Of a stretch of DNA of 64,000 nt, positions 50,601 through 63,212 are shown piece by piece. The notes under the pieces were generated by a model. That model was not told the origin of the DNA. It did not search any database and saw only the letters and a program-made list of their open reading frames with translations. This DNA comes from Aurelia coerulea (Eukaryota > Cnidaria > Scyphozoa > Semaeostomeae > Ulmaridae), in contig CM076944.1 of the NCBI GenBank assembly GCA_039566865.1, forward strand, positions 20,854,501 to 20,918,500, in the 5' to 3' direction. How positions within the stretch are numbered: the first letter of the stretch is position 1; the number at the start of each line of letters is the position of its first letter. The position numbers were made by a program, and so were the translations under genes.

Positions 50601-53430
50601 AGCAACCTTTCTAGGAAACATTACAATAGACATTAGTTCTATCTTTAGTCTTATTTTAGCTTTACTGAATCAACAAACATCGATTCATTAAATGTTTATT
50701 TTCTCAAAGAAAACAAAATATAAACACAAAAAGTGTGGATTACCGCACTCTATTAGCTACATTTCATATTATAAAGATTATTGCACTCATCGTTCTTTAC
50801 AACTTTGGTTCAGCCAGCTACTTCTTTTATAGCACTATATTAGTGCTGCAGCAACCTTTCTAGGAAACATTACTATAGAAATTAGTTCTTTCTTTAGTCT
50901 TATTTTAGCTTTACCGTATCAACAAACATCGATTAATTAAATGTTTATTTTCTCAAAGAAAACAAAATATAAACGCAAAAAGTTTGAATTAACGCAATTA
51001 ATTAGCTAAAATTCATATTATAAAGAGTATAGAGTTTATCTTTCTGTAGCACTTTAGTTATGCCAGCTACATCTTTTATAGCACTATATTAGTGCTGCAA
51101 CAACCTTTCAAGGAAACATTACAATAGACCTTAGTTCTTTCTTCAGTCTTATTTTAGCTTTACTGCATCAACAAAAATCGATTAATTAAATGTTTATTTT
51201 CTCAAAGAAAACAAAATATAAACAAAAAAAATGTGGATTAACGCACTTTATTAGCTACAATACATATTATGAAGAGTATTGCGCTCATCGTTCTTTAAAT
51301 CTTTGGCTCTGACAGCTACTTCTTTTATAGCACTATATTAGTGCTGCAGCAACCATTCTTGGAAACATTAATATGGACATTAGTTCTTTCTTTAGTCTTA
51401 TTTTAGCTTTACTGCATCAATAAACATCGATTATTTGAATGTTTATTTTCTCAAAGAAAATGAAATATAAATACACAAAGTGTGAAGTTCCGCATTTTAT
51501 TAGCTACAATTCATATTATAAAGAGTATTGCGCTCATCGTTCTTTACAACTTTAGTCCTGCGAGCTACTTCTTTTATAGCACTATATTAGTGCTGCACCA
51601 ACCATTGTAGGAAACATTACTTTAGACATTAGTTCGTTCTTTAGTCTTATTTTAGCTTTACTGCATCAATAAACATCGATTATTTAAATTTTTATTTTAT
51701 CAAAGAAAATAGAATATAAATACAAAAAGTGTGGATTACCGCACTTTATTTGCTACAATACATATTATAAAGAGTATTGCACTCATCGTTCTTTAAAACT
51801 TTAGTTCTGCCAGCTACTTCTTTTATAGCACTATATTAGTGCTGCAGCAACCTTTCTAGGAAACATTACTATAGAAATTAGTTCTTTCTTTAGTCTTATT
51901 TTAGCTTTACCGTATCAACAAACATCGATTAATTAAATGTTTATTTTCTCAAAGAAAACAAAATATAAACGCAAAAAGTTTGAATTAACGCAATTAATTA
52001 GCTAAAATTCATATTATAAAGAGTATAGAGTTTATCTTTCTGTAGCACTTTAGTTATGCCAGCTACATCTTTTATAGCACTATATTAGTGCTGCAACAAC
52101 CTTTCAAGGAAACATTACAATAGACCTTAGTTCTTTCTTCAGTCTTATTTTAGCTTTACTGCATCAACAAACATCGATTAATTAAATGTTCATTTTCTGA
52201 AAGAAAACGAAATATAAACACAAACAAAAAGTGTGGACTACCGAACTTTGTTAGCTACAATTCATATTATAAAGAGTATTGCACTCATCGTTCTCTACAA
52301 CTTTGGTTCTGCCAGCTTCTTCTTTTATAGCACTATATTATTGCTGCAGCAACCATTGTATGAAACATTACTTTAGACATTAGTTCTTTCTTTAGTCTTA
52401 TTTTAGCTTTACTGCATCAATAAACATCGATTATTTGAATGTTTATTTTCTCAAAGACAGCAAAAAATCAACACAACTTTATTCGCTACGATTCATATTA
52501 TAAAGAGTATTGCACTCATCGTTCTCTACAACTTTGGTTCTGCCAGCTACTTCTTTTATAGCACTATATTATTGCTGCAGCAACCATTGTATGAAACATT
52601 ACTTTAGACATTAGTTCTTTCTTTAGTCTTATTTTAGCTTTATTGCATCAATAAACATCAATTAATTAAATGTTTATTTGCAAAAAGATAAAAAAAAATA
52701 TAAACACAAAAAGTGTTGAATTCCGCACTTTATTAGCTAAAATTAATATTATATAAGGACTATTTCCCTCATCGTTCTTTACATCTTTGGCTCTGACAGC
52801 TACTTCTTTTATAGCACTATATTAGTGCTGCAGCAACCTCTCTAGGAAACATTACTATAGACATTAGTTCTTTTTTTATTCTTATTTTAGCTTTACTGCA
52901 TCAACAAACATCGATTAATTAAATGTATTTTGTCTCAAAGAAAACAAAATATAAACACAAAAAGTGTGGATTACCGCACTTTATTAGCTTCAATTCATAT
53001 AATATAGAGTATTGCGCTCATCGTTCTTTACAACTTTAGTTCTGCCAGCTATTTCTTGTATAGCACTATGTTAGTGCTGCAGCAACCTCTCTAGGAAACA
53101 TTACTATAGACATTAGTTCTTTCTTTAGTCTTATTTTAGCTTTACTGCATCAACAAAGATCGATTAATTAAATGTATTTTGTCTCAAAGAAAACAAAATA
53201 TAAACACAAAAAGTGTGGATTACCGCACTTTATTAGCTTCAATTCATATAATATAGAGTATTGCGCTCATCGTTCTTTAAAACCGTAGTTCTGCCAGTGA
53301 CTTCTTTTATAGCACTATATTAGTGCTGCAGCAACCTTTCAAGGAAACATTACTATAGACATTAGTTCTTTCTTTAGTCTTATTTTAGCTTTACTGCATC
53401 AACAAAAATCTATTAATTAAATGTTTATTT
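47690..53430 (+). repeat. Adjacent block duplication of about 2.75 kb in satellite
   Basis: About 47.69-50.45 kb recurs at 50.45-53.43 kb. The offset is 2,749 bp through 'tgtgcaagct' (47812 and 50561) and 'tgttcatttt' (49438 and 52187). After one extra monomer of 231 bp in the second copy (about 52430-52680, type C) it becomes 2,980 bp, as at 'gcaaaaagat' (49700 and 52680). Copies look nearly identical by eye. Confidence 0.85.
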
Positions 53431-53744
53431 TCTCAAAGAAAGCAAAATATAAACACAAAAAGTGTGGATTACCGCACTTTATTAGCTTCAATTCATATAA
53501 TATAGAGTATTGCGCTCATCGTTCTTTACAACTTTAGTTCTGCCAGCTATTTCTTGTATAGCACTATGTTAGTGCTGCAGCAACCATTCTTGGAAACATT
53601 AATAATGACATTAGTACTTTCTTTAGTCTTATTTTAGCTTTACCGTATCAACAAACATCGATTAATTAAATGTTTTTTTTATCAAAGAAAATAAAATATA
53701 AATACAAAAAGTGTGGATTACCGCACTTTATTTGCTACAATACA

Positions 53745-54245
53745 TATTATAAAGAGTATTGCACTCATCGTTCTTTAAAAATTTGTTCTGCCAGCTACTT
53801 CTTTTATAGCACTATATCAGTGCTGCAGCAACTTTTCTAGGAAACATTACTATAGACATTAGTTCTTTCTTAAGTCTTATTTTAGCTTTACTGCATCAAT
53901 AAACATCGATTAATTAAATGTTCATTTTCTCAAAGAAAACGAAATATAAACACAATAAGTGTGGACTACCGAACTTTGTTAGCTACAATTCATATTATAA
54001 AGAGTATTGCACTCATCGTTCTTTAAAAATTTGTTCTGCCAGCTACTTCTTTTATAGCACTATATCAGTGCTGCAGCAACTTTTCTAGGAAACATTACTA
54101 TAGACATTAGTTCTTTCTTAAGTCTTATTTTAGCTTTACTGCATCAATAAACATCGATTAATTAAATGTTCATTTTCTCAAAGAAAACGAAATATAAACA
54201 CAATAAGTGTGGACTACCGAACTTTGTTAGCTACAATTCATATTA
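53745..54245 (+). repeat. Back-to-back identical monomers, 250-bp period
   Basis: Two successive monomers sharing the rare variants 'aaaaatttgttctgcc', 'actatatcagtgc', 'acaataagtgtggacta' and 'ctttgttagc' appear identical by eye. This marks one of the youngest duplications in the array, or an assembly repeat. Confidence 0.8.
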
Positions 54246-54489
54246 TAAAGAGTATTGCACTCATCGTTCTCTACAACTTTGGTTCTGCCAGCTACTTCTT
54301 TTATAGCACTATATTATTGCTGCAGCAACCATTGTATGAAACATTACTTTAGACATTAGTTCTTTCTTTAGTCTTATTTTAGCTTTACTGCATCAATAAA
54401 CATCGATTATTTGAATGTTTATTTTCTCAAAGAAAATGAAATATATATACACAAAGTGTGAAGTTCCGCATTTTATTAGCTACAATTCA

Positions 54490-55380
54490 TATTATATAAA
54501 GAGTATTGCGCTAATCGTTCTTTACAACTTTGGTTCTGCCAGCTACTTCTTTTATAGCACGATATTAGTGCTGAAACAACCTTTCTAGGAAACATTACTA
54601 TAGACATTAGTTCTTTCTTTAGTCTTATTTTAGCTTTACTGCATCAACAAAAATCGATTAATTAAATGTTTATTTTCTCCTAGAAAACAAAATATAAAAA
54701 CAAAAATTGTGGATTAACGCACTTTATTAGCTACAATTCATATTATAAAGAGTATTGCGCTCATCGTTCTTTAAAACCGTAGTTCTGCCAGTTACTTCTT
54801 TTATAGCACTATATTAGTGCTGCAGCAACCATTCTTTGAAACATTACTATAGACATTAGTTGTTTCCTTAGTCTTATTTTAGCTTTACTGCATCAACAAA
54901 AATCGATTAATTAAATGTTTATTTTCTCAAAGAAAACAAAATTTAAACACAAAAAGTTTGGATTAACTCACTTTATTAGCTACAATTCATATGATATAAA
55001 GAGTATTGCGCTAATCGTTCTTTACAACTTTGGTTCTGCCAGCTACTTCTTTTATAGCACGATATTAGTGCTGCAACAACCTTTCTAGGAAACATTACTA
55101 TAGACATTAGTTCTTTCTTTAGTCTTATTTTAGCTTTACTGCATCAACAAAAATCGATTAACTAAATGTTTATTTTCTCCTAGAAAACAAAATATAAAAA
55201 CAAAAATTGTGGATTAACGCACTTTATTAGCTACAATTCATATTATAAAGAGTATTGCGCTCATCGTTCTTTAAAACCGTAGTTCTGCCAGTTACTTCTT
55301 TTATAGCACTATATTAGTGCTGCAGCAACCATTCTTTGAAACATTACTATAGACATTAGTTCTTTCTTTAGTCTTATTTT
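54490..55380 (+). repeat. Two-monomer unit duplicated with 500-bp offset
   Basis: 'gagtattgcgctaatcg' at 54501 recurs at 55001, and 'tttctcctagaaaac' at about 54675 recurs at about 55175. The dimer between them is almost unchanged, with one 'ctgaaacaac'/'ctgcaacaac' difference. Confidence 0.75.
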
Positions 55381-58300
55381 AGCTTTACTGCATCAACAAA
55401 AATCGATTAATTAAATGTTTATTTTCTCCTAGAAAACAAAATATAAAAACGAAAAGTGTGGATTAACGCACTTTAATAGCTACATTTCATATTATAAAGA
55501 GTATTGCGCTCATCGTTCTTTAAAACTTTAGTCCTGCGAGCTACTTCTTTTATAGCACTATATTAGTGCTGCCGCAACCATTGTAGGAAACATTACTTTA
55601 GACATAAGTTCTTTTTTAGTCTTATTTTAGCTCTACTGCATCAACAATAATCGATTAATTAAATGTTTATTTTCTCAAAGACAGCAAAAAATCAACACAA
55701 CTTTATTCGCTACAATTCATATTATAAAGAGTATTGCACTCATCGTTCTCTACAACTTTGGTTCTGCCAGCTACTTCTTTTATAGCACTATATTATTGCT
55801 GCAGCAACCATTGTATGAAACATTACTTTAGACATTAGTTCTTTCTTTAGTCTTATTTTAGCTTTATTGCATCAATAAACATCGATTATTTAAATGTTTA
55901 TTTTATCAAAGAAAATAAAATATAAATACAAAAAGTGTGGATTACCGCACTTTATTAGCTACAATACATATTATAAAGAGTATTGCATTCATCGTTCTTT
56001 AAAAATTTGTTCTGCCAGCTACTTCTTTTATAGCACTATATTAGTGCTGCAGCAACTTTTCTAGGAAACATTACTATAGACATTAGTTCTTTCTTTAGTC
56101 TTATTTTAGCTTTACTGCATCCACAAACATCGATTAATTAAATGTTCATTTTCTCAAAGAAAACGAAATATAAACACAAAAAGTGTGGACTACCGAACTT
56201 TGTTAGCTACAATTCATATTATAAAGAGTATTGCACTCATCGTTCTCTACAACTTTGGTTCTGCCAGCTACTTCTTTTATAGCACTATATTATTGCTGCA
56301 GCAATCATTGTATGAAACATTACTTTAGACATTAGTTCTTTCTTTAGTCTTATTTTAGCTTTACTGCATCAATAAACATCGATTATTTGAATGTTTATTT
56401 TCTCAAAGAAAATGAAATATAAATACACAAAGTGTGAAGTTCCGCATTTTATTAGCTACAATTCATATTATATAAAGAGTATTGCGCTAATCGTTCTTTA
56501 CAACTTTGATTCTGCCAGTTACTTCTTTTATACCACTATATTAGTGCTGCAGCAACCTTTCTAGGAAACATTACTATAGACATTAGTTCTTTCTTTAGTC
56601 TTATTTTAGCTTTACTGCATCAACAAAAATCGATTAATTAAATGTTTATTTTCTCCTAGAAAACAAAGTATAAAAACGAAAATGTGAGATTAACGCCCCA
56701 AGCCCAAATCTCAGGGTAGATCCCAGTCCCCTGGTTTGATAAAGGAATCTCATTCATACGTCAAACTGTTTCCGCTATCCCGTCAGTTGTTCTCGTATAT
56801 GGTTCAAGACAGTCATCAAAGTTTCTTGTGGTACTGAAGATTTTGCTGTATACTGGCTTCTAGCAACGAGATGTCGACTACTGTTTAACCGAACCATCGC
56901 ACAGATATAAGATTTGCCCGTTCAATTCGTGCACAGACACTAGAAGGATCTATCAAGATCAGAATTACTTGGCAAATCAACAAGCCAGCCAATCAATGTG
57001 TATGACAATTAGCAAACGAAAGAATAAACATCGGAATGGTGCATTTATAGCCCATTTGATATGCTTGCTGCCGATAATGAATCAATAAATTCTGGAACTG
57101 AACCACAAGCAGCAAAGCTGGACAATCGCCCGAGTTGGCAACAACATTCTTGATGCCCACCTACCCTTACTGCAGCCGTCAAACAAAGGGAATTCGCCAG
57201 TCAAATTGAGCCTAGAAGTCGTGCAAAATCGGATGACAGAAGTTTTCTCTCCAAAGCGAAGGAACACGTGAACCCAAGCATCCCCGCCCCAAGCAGATCC
57301 AGTTGCCACCCCCCTCACACAGAGCCTGAAACAGCCATGTAAGCCACAACAGCCACTGCAGTTCCATTTGTCCTTTAACCAAGGTAACATTCCTTCTTTA
57401 TTTCAGTTGCCTCGTCGCCCATTGCCTCGTTGCTCATTATAGCACTTTCCCGACGTTACGCCTAAAAGAGTTATATCGAATTGATCACCTCTCTGTATTC
57501 ATCAGCCAAAAAAAAAAAACAATGTATAAAAGCCTGAACATTTTTTATATGGCGAGCAAGGCGACATAGATATGAGTTCTTGTATGGTGCATTCTTTAAC
57601 CCTTTCTCGGCCCCCCCCCTTCTTGGCTCCTCGATTTTTTGCACACCTAGAATACCCTTGCTTGGCTAAGCCACATCAACAAATTTCAGGCGTGACATAC
57701 TGTGTCAGCACTGTGAGGGTCCCAATAGCTTAGGCCTCACGAGTAGGCCTGCAACTCAAATGTCATGTGTCTGATCACTTTGTGGCATACAGCGTAAATC
57801 AAAGCTACAAGACGGGAACACCATCCCTCCCAGGGCACCATTTTTTTTCAAGGCAACTAATTCACCAGCAAGCCCCCCCTCTCTATTGCCAGTAACCCCC
57901 CTCTTATTTTTCAGGTAAAAAACGCCTACCCCATTATTGCGTCAATATTTAGTCGCCTGTTCTTTATCAATCACCAGATTCGTGTTTATCTGTGTTTTTA
58001 TGAGGGTCATTGAAGCCCGGAATCTTTTCAAATATTGCAGATAATTGTCCGTCTTCGTCCATGCGGAGTGGTGCCACATTATTAGAAAACACATCATTAA
58101 ATTTACTCCCATGGTGACCGAACTGTCTTCACCAAAGGGTTTAGATGCGCTCTCTCTCTGCAGTTTCCGTGTATTTCAAAACCTGGAATTTTCGGTTTTC
58201 ATTTGCGTCTAGCTTCACTCACGGCTAAATTAAACCATGACTATGATTTACGTAAGAGCACATCCGGCGATACATAATATGGTTTCATACCTCTCCAGCA

Positions 58301-58440
58301 GATACAAAATAGTTGAATACATTTATTTATTATTTATTTAGTTATAATTATCATATTATCATTCGATATTCCTATTTATTACCTAAATGTTTCGATTTTA
58401 TTACCATTTAATTTTGTTATTTAATTGTGTTGTTGGTCAG

Positions 58441-58606
58441 GGACCGGCCGTTGTTCTTCTGCGCCTTCCGCGAGGTTCTTATTGAGCGTTTTACACCGTC
58501 ATCCGGATACATACACCCCTATGGTTATGAAACACAACTGCAAGGTCATGGTGGTCATGGTCTGTACCATGGGTCTACGCCCATCCCTGTCTCCCCTCCA
58601 GTCTAG
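58441..58606 (+). CDS. Candidate terminal exon, Gly/His/Tyr-rich C-terminus, unknown product
   Basis: A pyrimidine-rich stretch ends in a plausible acceptor, 'ttgtgttgttggtcag', at 58440. It is followed by 54 open codons in phase 1 ending at TAG 58604-58606. The predicted tail is low in complexity, with 'SSGYIHPYGYE', 'QGHGGHGLYHG' and 'PIPVSPPV' before the stop, the kind of composition seen at the ends of real proteins. I do not recognise the family and cannot find upstream exons with confidence. No clear AATAAA follows before the fold-back element at 58732. It may be a chance frame. If real, it is a gene fragment carried by the island. Confidence 0.22.
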
Positions 58607-58729
58607 TTTTGTAATGCAAATAAGAAATCCTTGAAAGATCACCCTGTGTGGTTGCATTACACTAGCTCCTTACAAATCGTAGGCTGAATAACACCCATCA
58701 TATCTTATTCCTCGAAAAAAAAATATATA

Positions 58730-59699
58730 TACCGGGTGTCCCAAAAAAAAGGTAACAGAATTGATGAGAACTAGCGATGAGAGTATAAGTCGAATCGATC
58801 CCAAATAAGTTTTGGAGTACTCTTCGATAGTTAACTTGAAGTTTAATACCTCGTTTGAAGATATTGGTGCATCAAGAGTTGAAATATTAATCTCGAAATC
58901 CAAAATTTGCGTCCATCTACAAACCAGAGCTTTTGGGTTTTGGCCTAAACTGCTAACGCGCTGGTTAGGGGAATCTCCTCAGTCAAAGACATTTTTGGAC
59001 AAGGATCGGTTCTTTGGGTACCCGTTTGAAAAGAACGTAAAAAACTGAAAACTAACAAACAAATTAATGAATATAGTCACCAAGGAATATTTTTCTCCAG
59101 TCAAAATGCATTTACTAAAGTACACCAAGCCAAGCACGAATGAGCATTTTTCATGTTCCCTTGGGTATATACGATTGCTTGTTTCGTAATAATTTCGTGA
59201 GAGATGATGCAAAAAAAATTTCATTCAAGCAATGAAGATTGTAAGATGGTCTATGTGTTAAAGCCTACGGGACTTATTTCGCTGATGAAGAACTTTTCTC
59301 AGGCAGGTGTAATTCAAAGTTTTTGTAGAATCAAGAAAGGGGTCTCTTCGGGGCAAAATTCTTGAATCTGATTGTGAACGTCAAAGTCAGATTTCTACTA
59401 AAATGTGTTCCTAAGCACGAGGTTCCTTGTTTGTACTTGGCTATGGTTGAGGAGATTCCACAGCACAGCGAGTTAACATCTTAGGCCAAACCCCAAAAGC
59501 TCTGGTTTCGGGTAGGAGGCAAATTTGGACTTTCAAGATTAATATTCCAACTCTTGATGCACTAATATCAACAAATAAGGTATCAATCTTCAAGTTAACT
59601 ATCTAAGAGTACTTCAAAACTTATTAGGGGTCGATTCAACTTAAATTCTTATCGCTAGCCCCAATCAAATCTGTTACCTTTTTTTTGGGACACCCGGTA
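58730..59699. mobile_element. Fold-back DNA element, 966 bp, ACCGGGTGTCCC ends, TA flanks
   Basis: The element is 58732-59697 between TA dinucleotides in a TA-rich target. The ends are CCGGGTGTCCCAAAAAAAAG and its complement. Inverted similarity runs about 255 bp inward on each side, through 'taagttttggagtactctt', 'agttaacttgaag', 'gtgcatcaagagttg' and 'accagagcttttggg'. The middle of about 450 bp is unique. Frames at 58812-59048, 58670-58903 and 58979-59224 lie in the arms or middle and match nothing known. The ends and TA target fit a Tc1/mariner-type non-autonomous family, distinct in body sequence from the element at 30.3 kb. Confidence 0.8.
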
Positions 59700-61354
59700 T
59701 ATATGTATATATAATTGTTGAAAGCACCAGAAAACTGACCTATTGAACTGACCTACTCCTACTGAACTAGTCTGGGTCTATAGGGTCTGAAGCGTTGAAT
59801 TCATAAGTTCCTCCCAAGATTGAAACAGGACAGTCAGCAAAGAATTGCGATTAAACCACAGAGTTTCGTTAACATCTGAAGCGAGCAAAGACATTCTCGA
59901 TAGGCAGAATACTTTCATACCTGAAAGGAAAGTTATCAGATCGTTGAGCCTTTAACTATCCCACCAACTGCTCATTTTCACTGCTGTTTCAAGGGATGTC
60001 GGCTTTGGTTCCCACAACAACAATCAATGGGTGTGTGCACCTGTATGTGAACGAACTGAAATCGATCCACTGGAAGGAAATTTCCTTGTCTGAGTCCGTG
60101 TTGCTTGTGGAAAAATGAATTTAAATAAATTATAGGGCAAACGTTCAAACCTAAAACCGCAACAAACACACGTAACCTGTGAAACGATAAATGCAACTCA
60201 AGGAGCAACAACCAAAATGAACTCCTAACTAGTGAAAAGCTGTTATACATTCTGCAAGAGAAAACGACTTACTCAACAACCCTGAAGAAAACCAAAATAA
60301 TAACTTGTAGCTACAGTAAAGAGCAACGTGTAATAACCAAACCGCGTTTTGGTCGCACATTCGTCGGTTCGGCTTGTGCGAAGAACAATCTTGTACCCCC
60401 TCTCAGCGGTAACCTCAGCTTGGACATTTGGTCAGCCCAATCTTGAAAGTCATCAGAAATCATGGCCGTCCTGCGAAGATCATTCTCCATTCCTGACAAT
60501 CACAGATTCAAAATCACAAGCATATACCGGGAGTCGTCAATGTCATAGCTGATTGCAAGACAAAATAAGACAATTTCTTCAGCACATTCTTCAAACTGAA
60601 GCCTGTGGCCAGTTAGGATCTAATAGAAGTTTCAAACGAGACTTGGAAACTTTAGAGCTGACCAAGTCGCGTCCAGGATGTTTGTTTTGTTTTGATAAGT
60701 TAACTTGTTTTGTTTTTATAACAATAACTTGAGCTCGACCTACATTAGGCCCCCCCCCCCCCACCAGCACCAGGTTCCGTTGAGCTTTGGGGCGTATCTT
60801 GGCGTATCTTGGCGGTTAGGCCACCAAATATGGTGGCGAAAATTTACAATTTATCAGTCCTTAGGCCCGATATATAACCTTATCATCTAGTTTAGGCCTA
60901 AGTCTATATTATTTGTAGTGTAGTTCTTGTGGCTCATTATGAGTCGCCATCTTTGAAGCTTATGTTTACGAAAAGAGGCATGTCTGGTACCCTCGCTGTT
61001 GGGACAGAGGACCTGAGGGCAGGAAAAATCCCTGCAGCTGGCCTCACAAGTACCCACTACGGGGGACCAAGAAAGATGCAAAGAAAAAAATCAAAGGAAA
61101 AAGAAAAAGAAAAAGAATACAATCAGCTGGGGCAACTGATACCTCAGGTACTTCATGGCAGGACAAAATGTACCTCCTATGCTGACCTAGGGGATCTTAA
61201 AGTTTCTTAATTGTTTACATATCGAATGCCAGATGCGACCCCAAAAGCTGCCAAACTGTGTCTCTTTTCTTAGTCCTATCTTCAGGTTCGGTGCAAAGGG
61301 GGTTCCGAAATGGTCTCAGGGCGATAGGGGAGTTAATCTGCCGTTTACGGAGTA

Positions 61355-63212
61355 AATTGTGGATTAACCCACTTTATTAGCTACATTTCATATTATGAAG
61401 AGTATTGCGCTCATCGTTCTTTAAAACTTTAGTCCTGCGAGCTACTTCTTTTATAGCACTATATTAGTGCTGCACCAACCATTGTAGGAAACATTACTTT
61501 AGACATTAGTTCTTTCCTTAGTCTTATTTTAGCTTTACTGCATCAATAAACATCGATTATTTAAATGCTTATTTTATCAAAGAAAATAAAATATAAATAC
61601 AAAAAGTGTGGATTACCGCACTTTATTTGCTACAAAAAATATTATAAAGAGTATTGCACTCATCGTTCTTTAAAAATTTGTTCTGCCAGTTACTTCTTTT
61701 ATAGCACTATATTAGTGCTGCAGCAACCATTCTTTGAAACATTGCTATAGACATTACTTCTTTCTTTAGGCTTATTTTAGCTTTACTGCATCAACAAACA
61801 TCGATTAATTAAATGTTCATTTTCTCAAAGAAAACAAAATATAAACACAAATAGTGTGGACTACCACACTTTATTAGCTGCAATTCATATTATAAAGAGT
61901 ATTGCACTCATCGTTCTTTACAACTTTGATTCTGCCAGCTACCTCTTTTATAGCACTATATTAGTGCTGCAGCAACCTTTCTAGGAAACATTACTATAGA
62001 CATTAGTTCTTTCTTTAGTCTTATTATAGCTTTATTGCATCAATAAACATCGATTATTTAAATGTTTATTTTATCGAAGAAAATAAAATATCAATACAAA
62101 AAGTGTGGATTACCGCACTTTATTAGCTACAATACATATTATAAAGAGTATTGCACTCATCGTTCTTTAAAAATTTGTTCTGCAAGCTACTTCTTTTATA
62201 GCACTATATTAGTGCTGCAGTAACTTTTCTAGGAAACATTACTTTAGACATAAGATCTTTTTTAGTCTTATTTTAGCTCTACTGCATCAACAATAATCGA
62301 TTAATTAAATGTTTATTTTCTCAAAGACAGCAAAAAATCAACACAACTTTATTCGCTACAATTCATATTATAAAGAGTATTGCACTCATCGTTCTCCACA
62401 ACTTTGGTTCTGCCAGCTACTTCTTTTATAGCACTATATTAGTGCTGCAGCAACTTTTCTAGGAAACATTACTATAGACATTAGTTCTTTCTTTAGTCTT
62501 ATTATAGCTTTATTGCATCAATAAACATCGATTATTTAAATGTTTATTTTATCGAAGAAAATAAAATATCAATACAAAAAGTGTGGATTACCGCACTTTA
62601 TTAGCTACAATACATATTATAAAGAGTATTGCACTCATCGTTCTTTAAAAATTTGTTCTGCCAGCTACTTCTTTTATAGCACTATATTAGTGCTGCAGTA
62701 ACTTTTCTAGGAAATATTACTATAGAGATTAGTTCTTTCCTTAGTCTAATTTTAGCTTTACTGTATCAGGAAACATCGATTAATTAAATGTTTATTTTCT
62801 CAAAGAAAACAAAATATAAACGCAAAAAGTTTGAATTAACGCAATTAATTAGCTAAAATTCATATTATAAAGAGTATAGAGTTTATCTTTCTGTAGCACT
62901 TTAGTTATGCCAGCTACTTCTTTTATAGCACTATATTAGTGCTGCAACAACCTTTCAAGGAAACATTACAATAGACATAAGTTCTTTCTTTAGTCTTATT
63001 TTAGCTTTACTGCATCAACAAACATCGATTAATCAAATGTTTATTTTCTCAAAGAAAACAAAATATAAACAAAAAAAGTGTGGATTAACGCACTTTATTA
63101 GCTACAATACATATTATGAAGAGTATTGCACTCATCGTTCTTTAAAAATTTGTTCTGCCAGCTACTTCTTTTATAGCACTATATTAGTGCTGCAGCAACC
63201 ATTCTTTGAAAC
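61355..63212 (+). repeat. Satellite array, block 7
   Basis: The array resumes with the same variants as at 55-56 kb ('gtcctgcgagctac', 'aaaaatttgttctgcc', 'attatttaaatg', and a type C unit at about 62325). A two-monomer segment around 62030-62240 recurs at about 62510-62720. It is cut at 63212 by the LINE fragment. Frames of 61-65 codons at 61565 and 63037 are monomer by-products. Confidence 0.95.

Larger units (their letters stand above)
46362..56696 (+). repeat. Satellite array, block 6
   Basis: Ten kilobases of satellite. Type B units appear only at the start (last at about 47,500). The rest is type A with distinctive variants: 'gattaccgcac', 'ggactaccgaactttg', 'gtgaagttccgca', 'cgcaaaaagtttgaattaac' and 'ttttctcctagaaaac'. 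It contains a block duplication of about 2.75 kb and very recent duplications near 53.7-55.4 kb. A monomer is interrupted at the right edge by the 4.7-kb island. No gene is visible. Confidence 0.96.
56697..61354. other. Non-satellite island of 4.66 kb inside the array
   Basis: Ordinary-complexity DNA of more balanced composition replaces satellite. The same satellite subfamilies flank it on both sides, so it is an insertion, not the array edge. The flanks 'aatgtgagattaacgccc' (56681-56698) and 'aattgtggattaaccc' (61355-61370) overlap in monomer position. This could be a slightly diverged 15-bp target duplication or an exchange junction. No terminal inverted repeat or poly-A tail is evident. 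Contents are a candidate terminal exon, a nested fold-back element, poly-C runs at about 57610 and 60749, and an A/G-rich tract near 61080-61115. At 56697-58440 and 59698-61354 I see only short frames with no recognisable product. On the + strand about 57150-57400 one frame is open but for a single TGA. Confidence 0.75.

Noticed and set aside
57082..57390. 102-codon - strand frame in the island
   Set aside because: Cys/Trp-rich translation of a GC-richer stretch with no recognisable domain. The opposite strand is almost as open, with one TGA.
60311..60499. 62-codon - strand frame preceded by an acceptor-like 'gattgtcag'
   Set aside because: Plausible exon-like composition, but no family, no partner exons and an overlapping frame of equal length on the other strand. 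Not enough to annotate.
60929..61210. 93-codon + strand frame with a Lys/Glu-rich stretch
   Set aside because: The charged stretch simply translates an A/G-rich simple repeat at about 61080-61115. No domain is visible.
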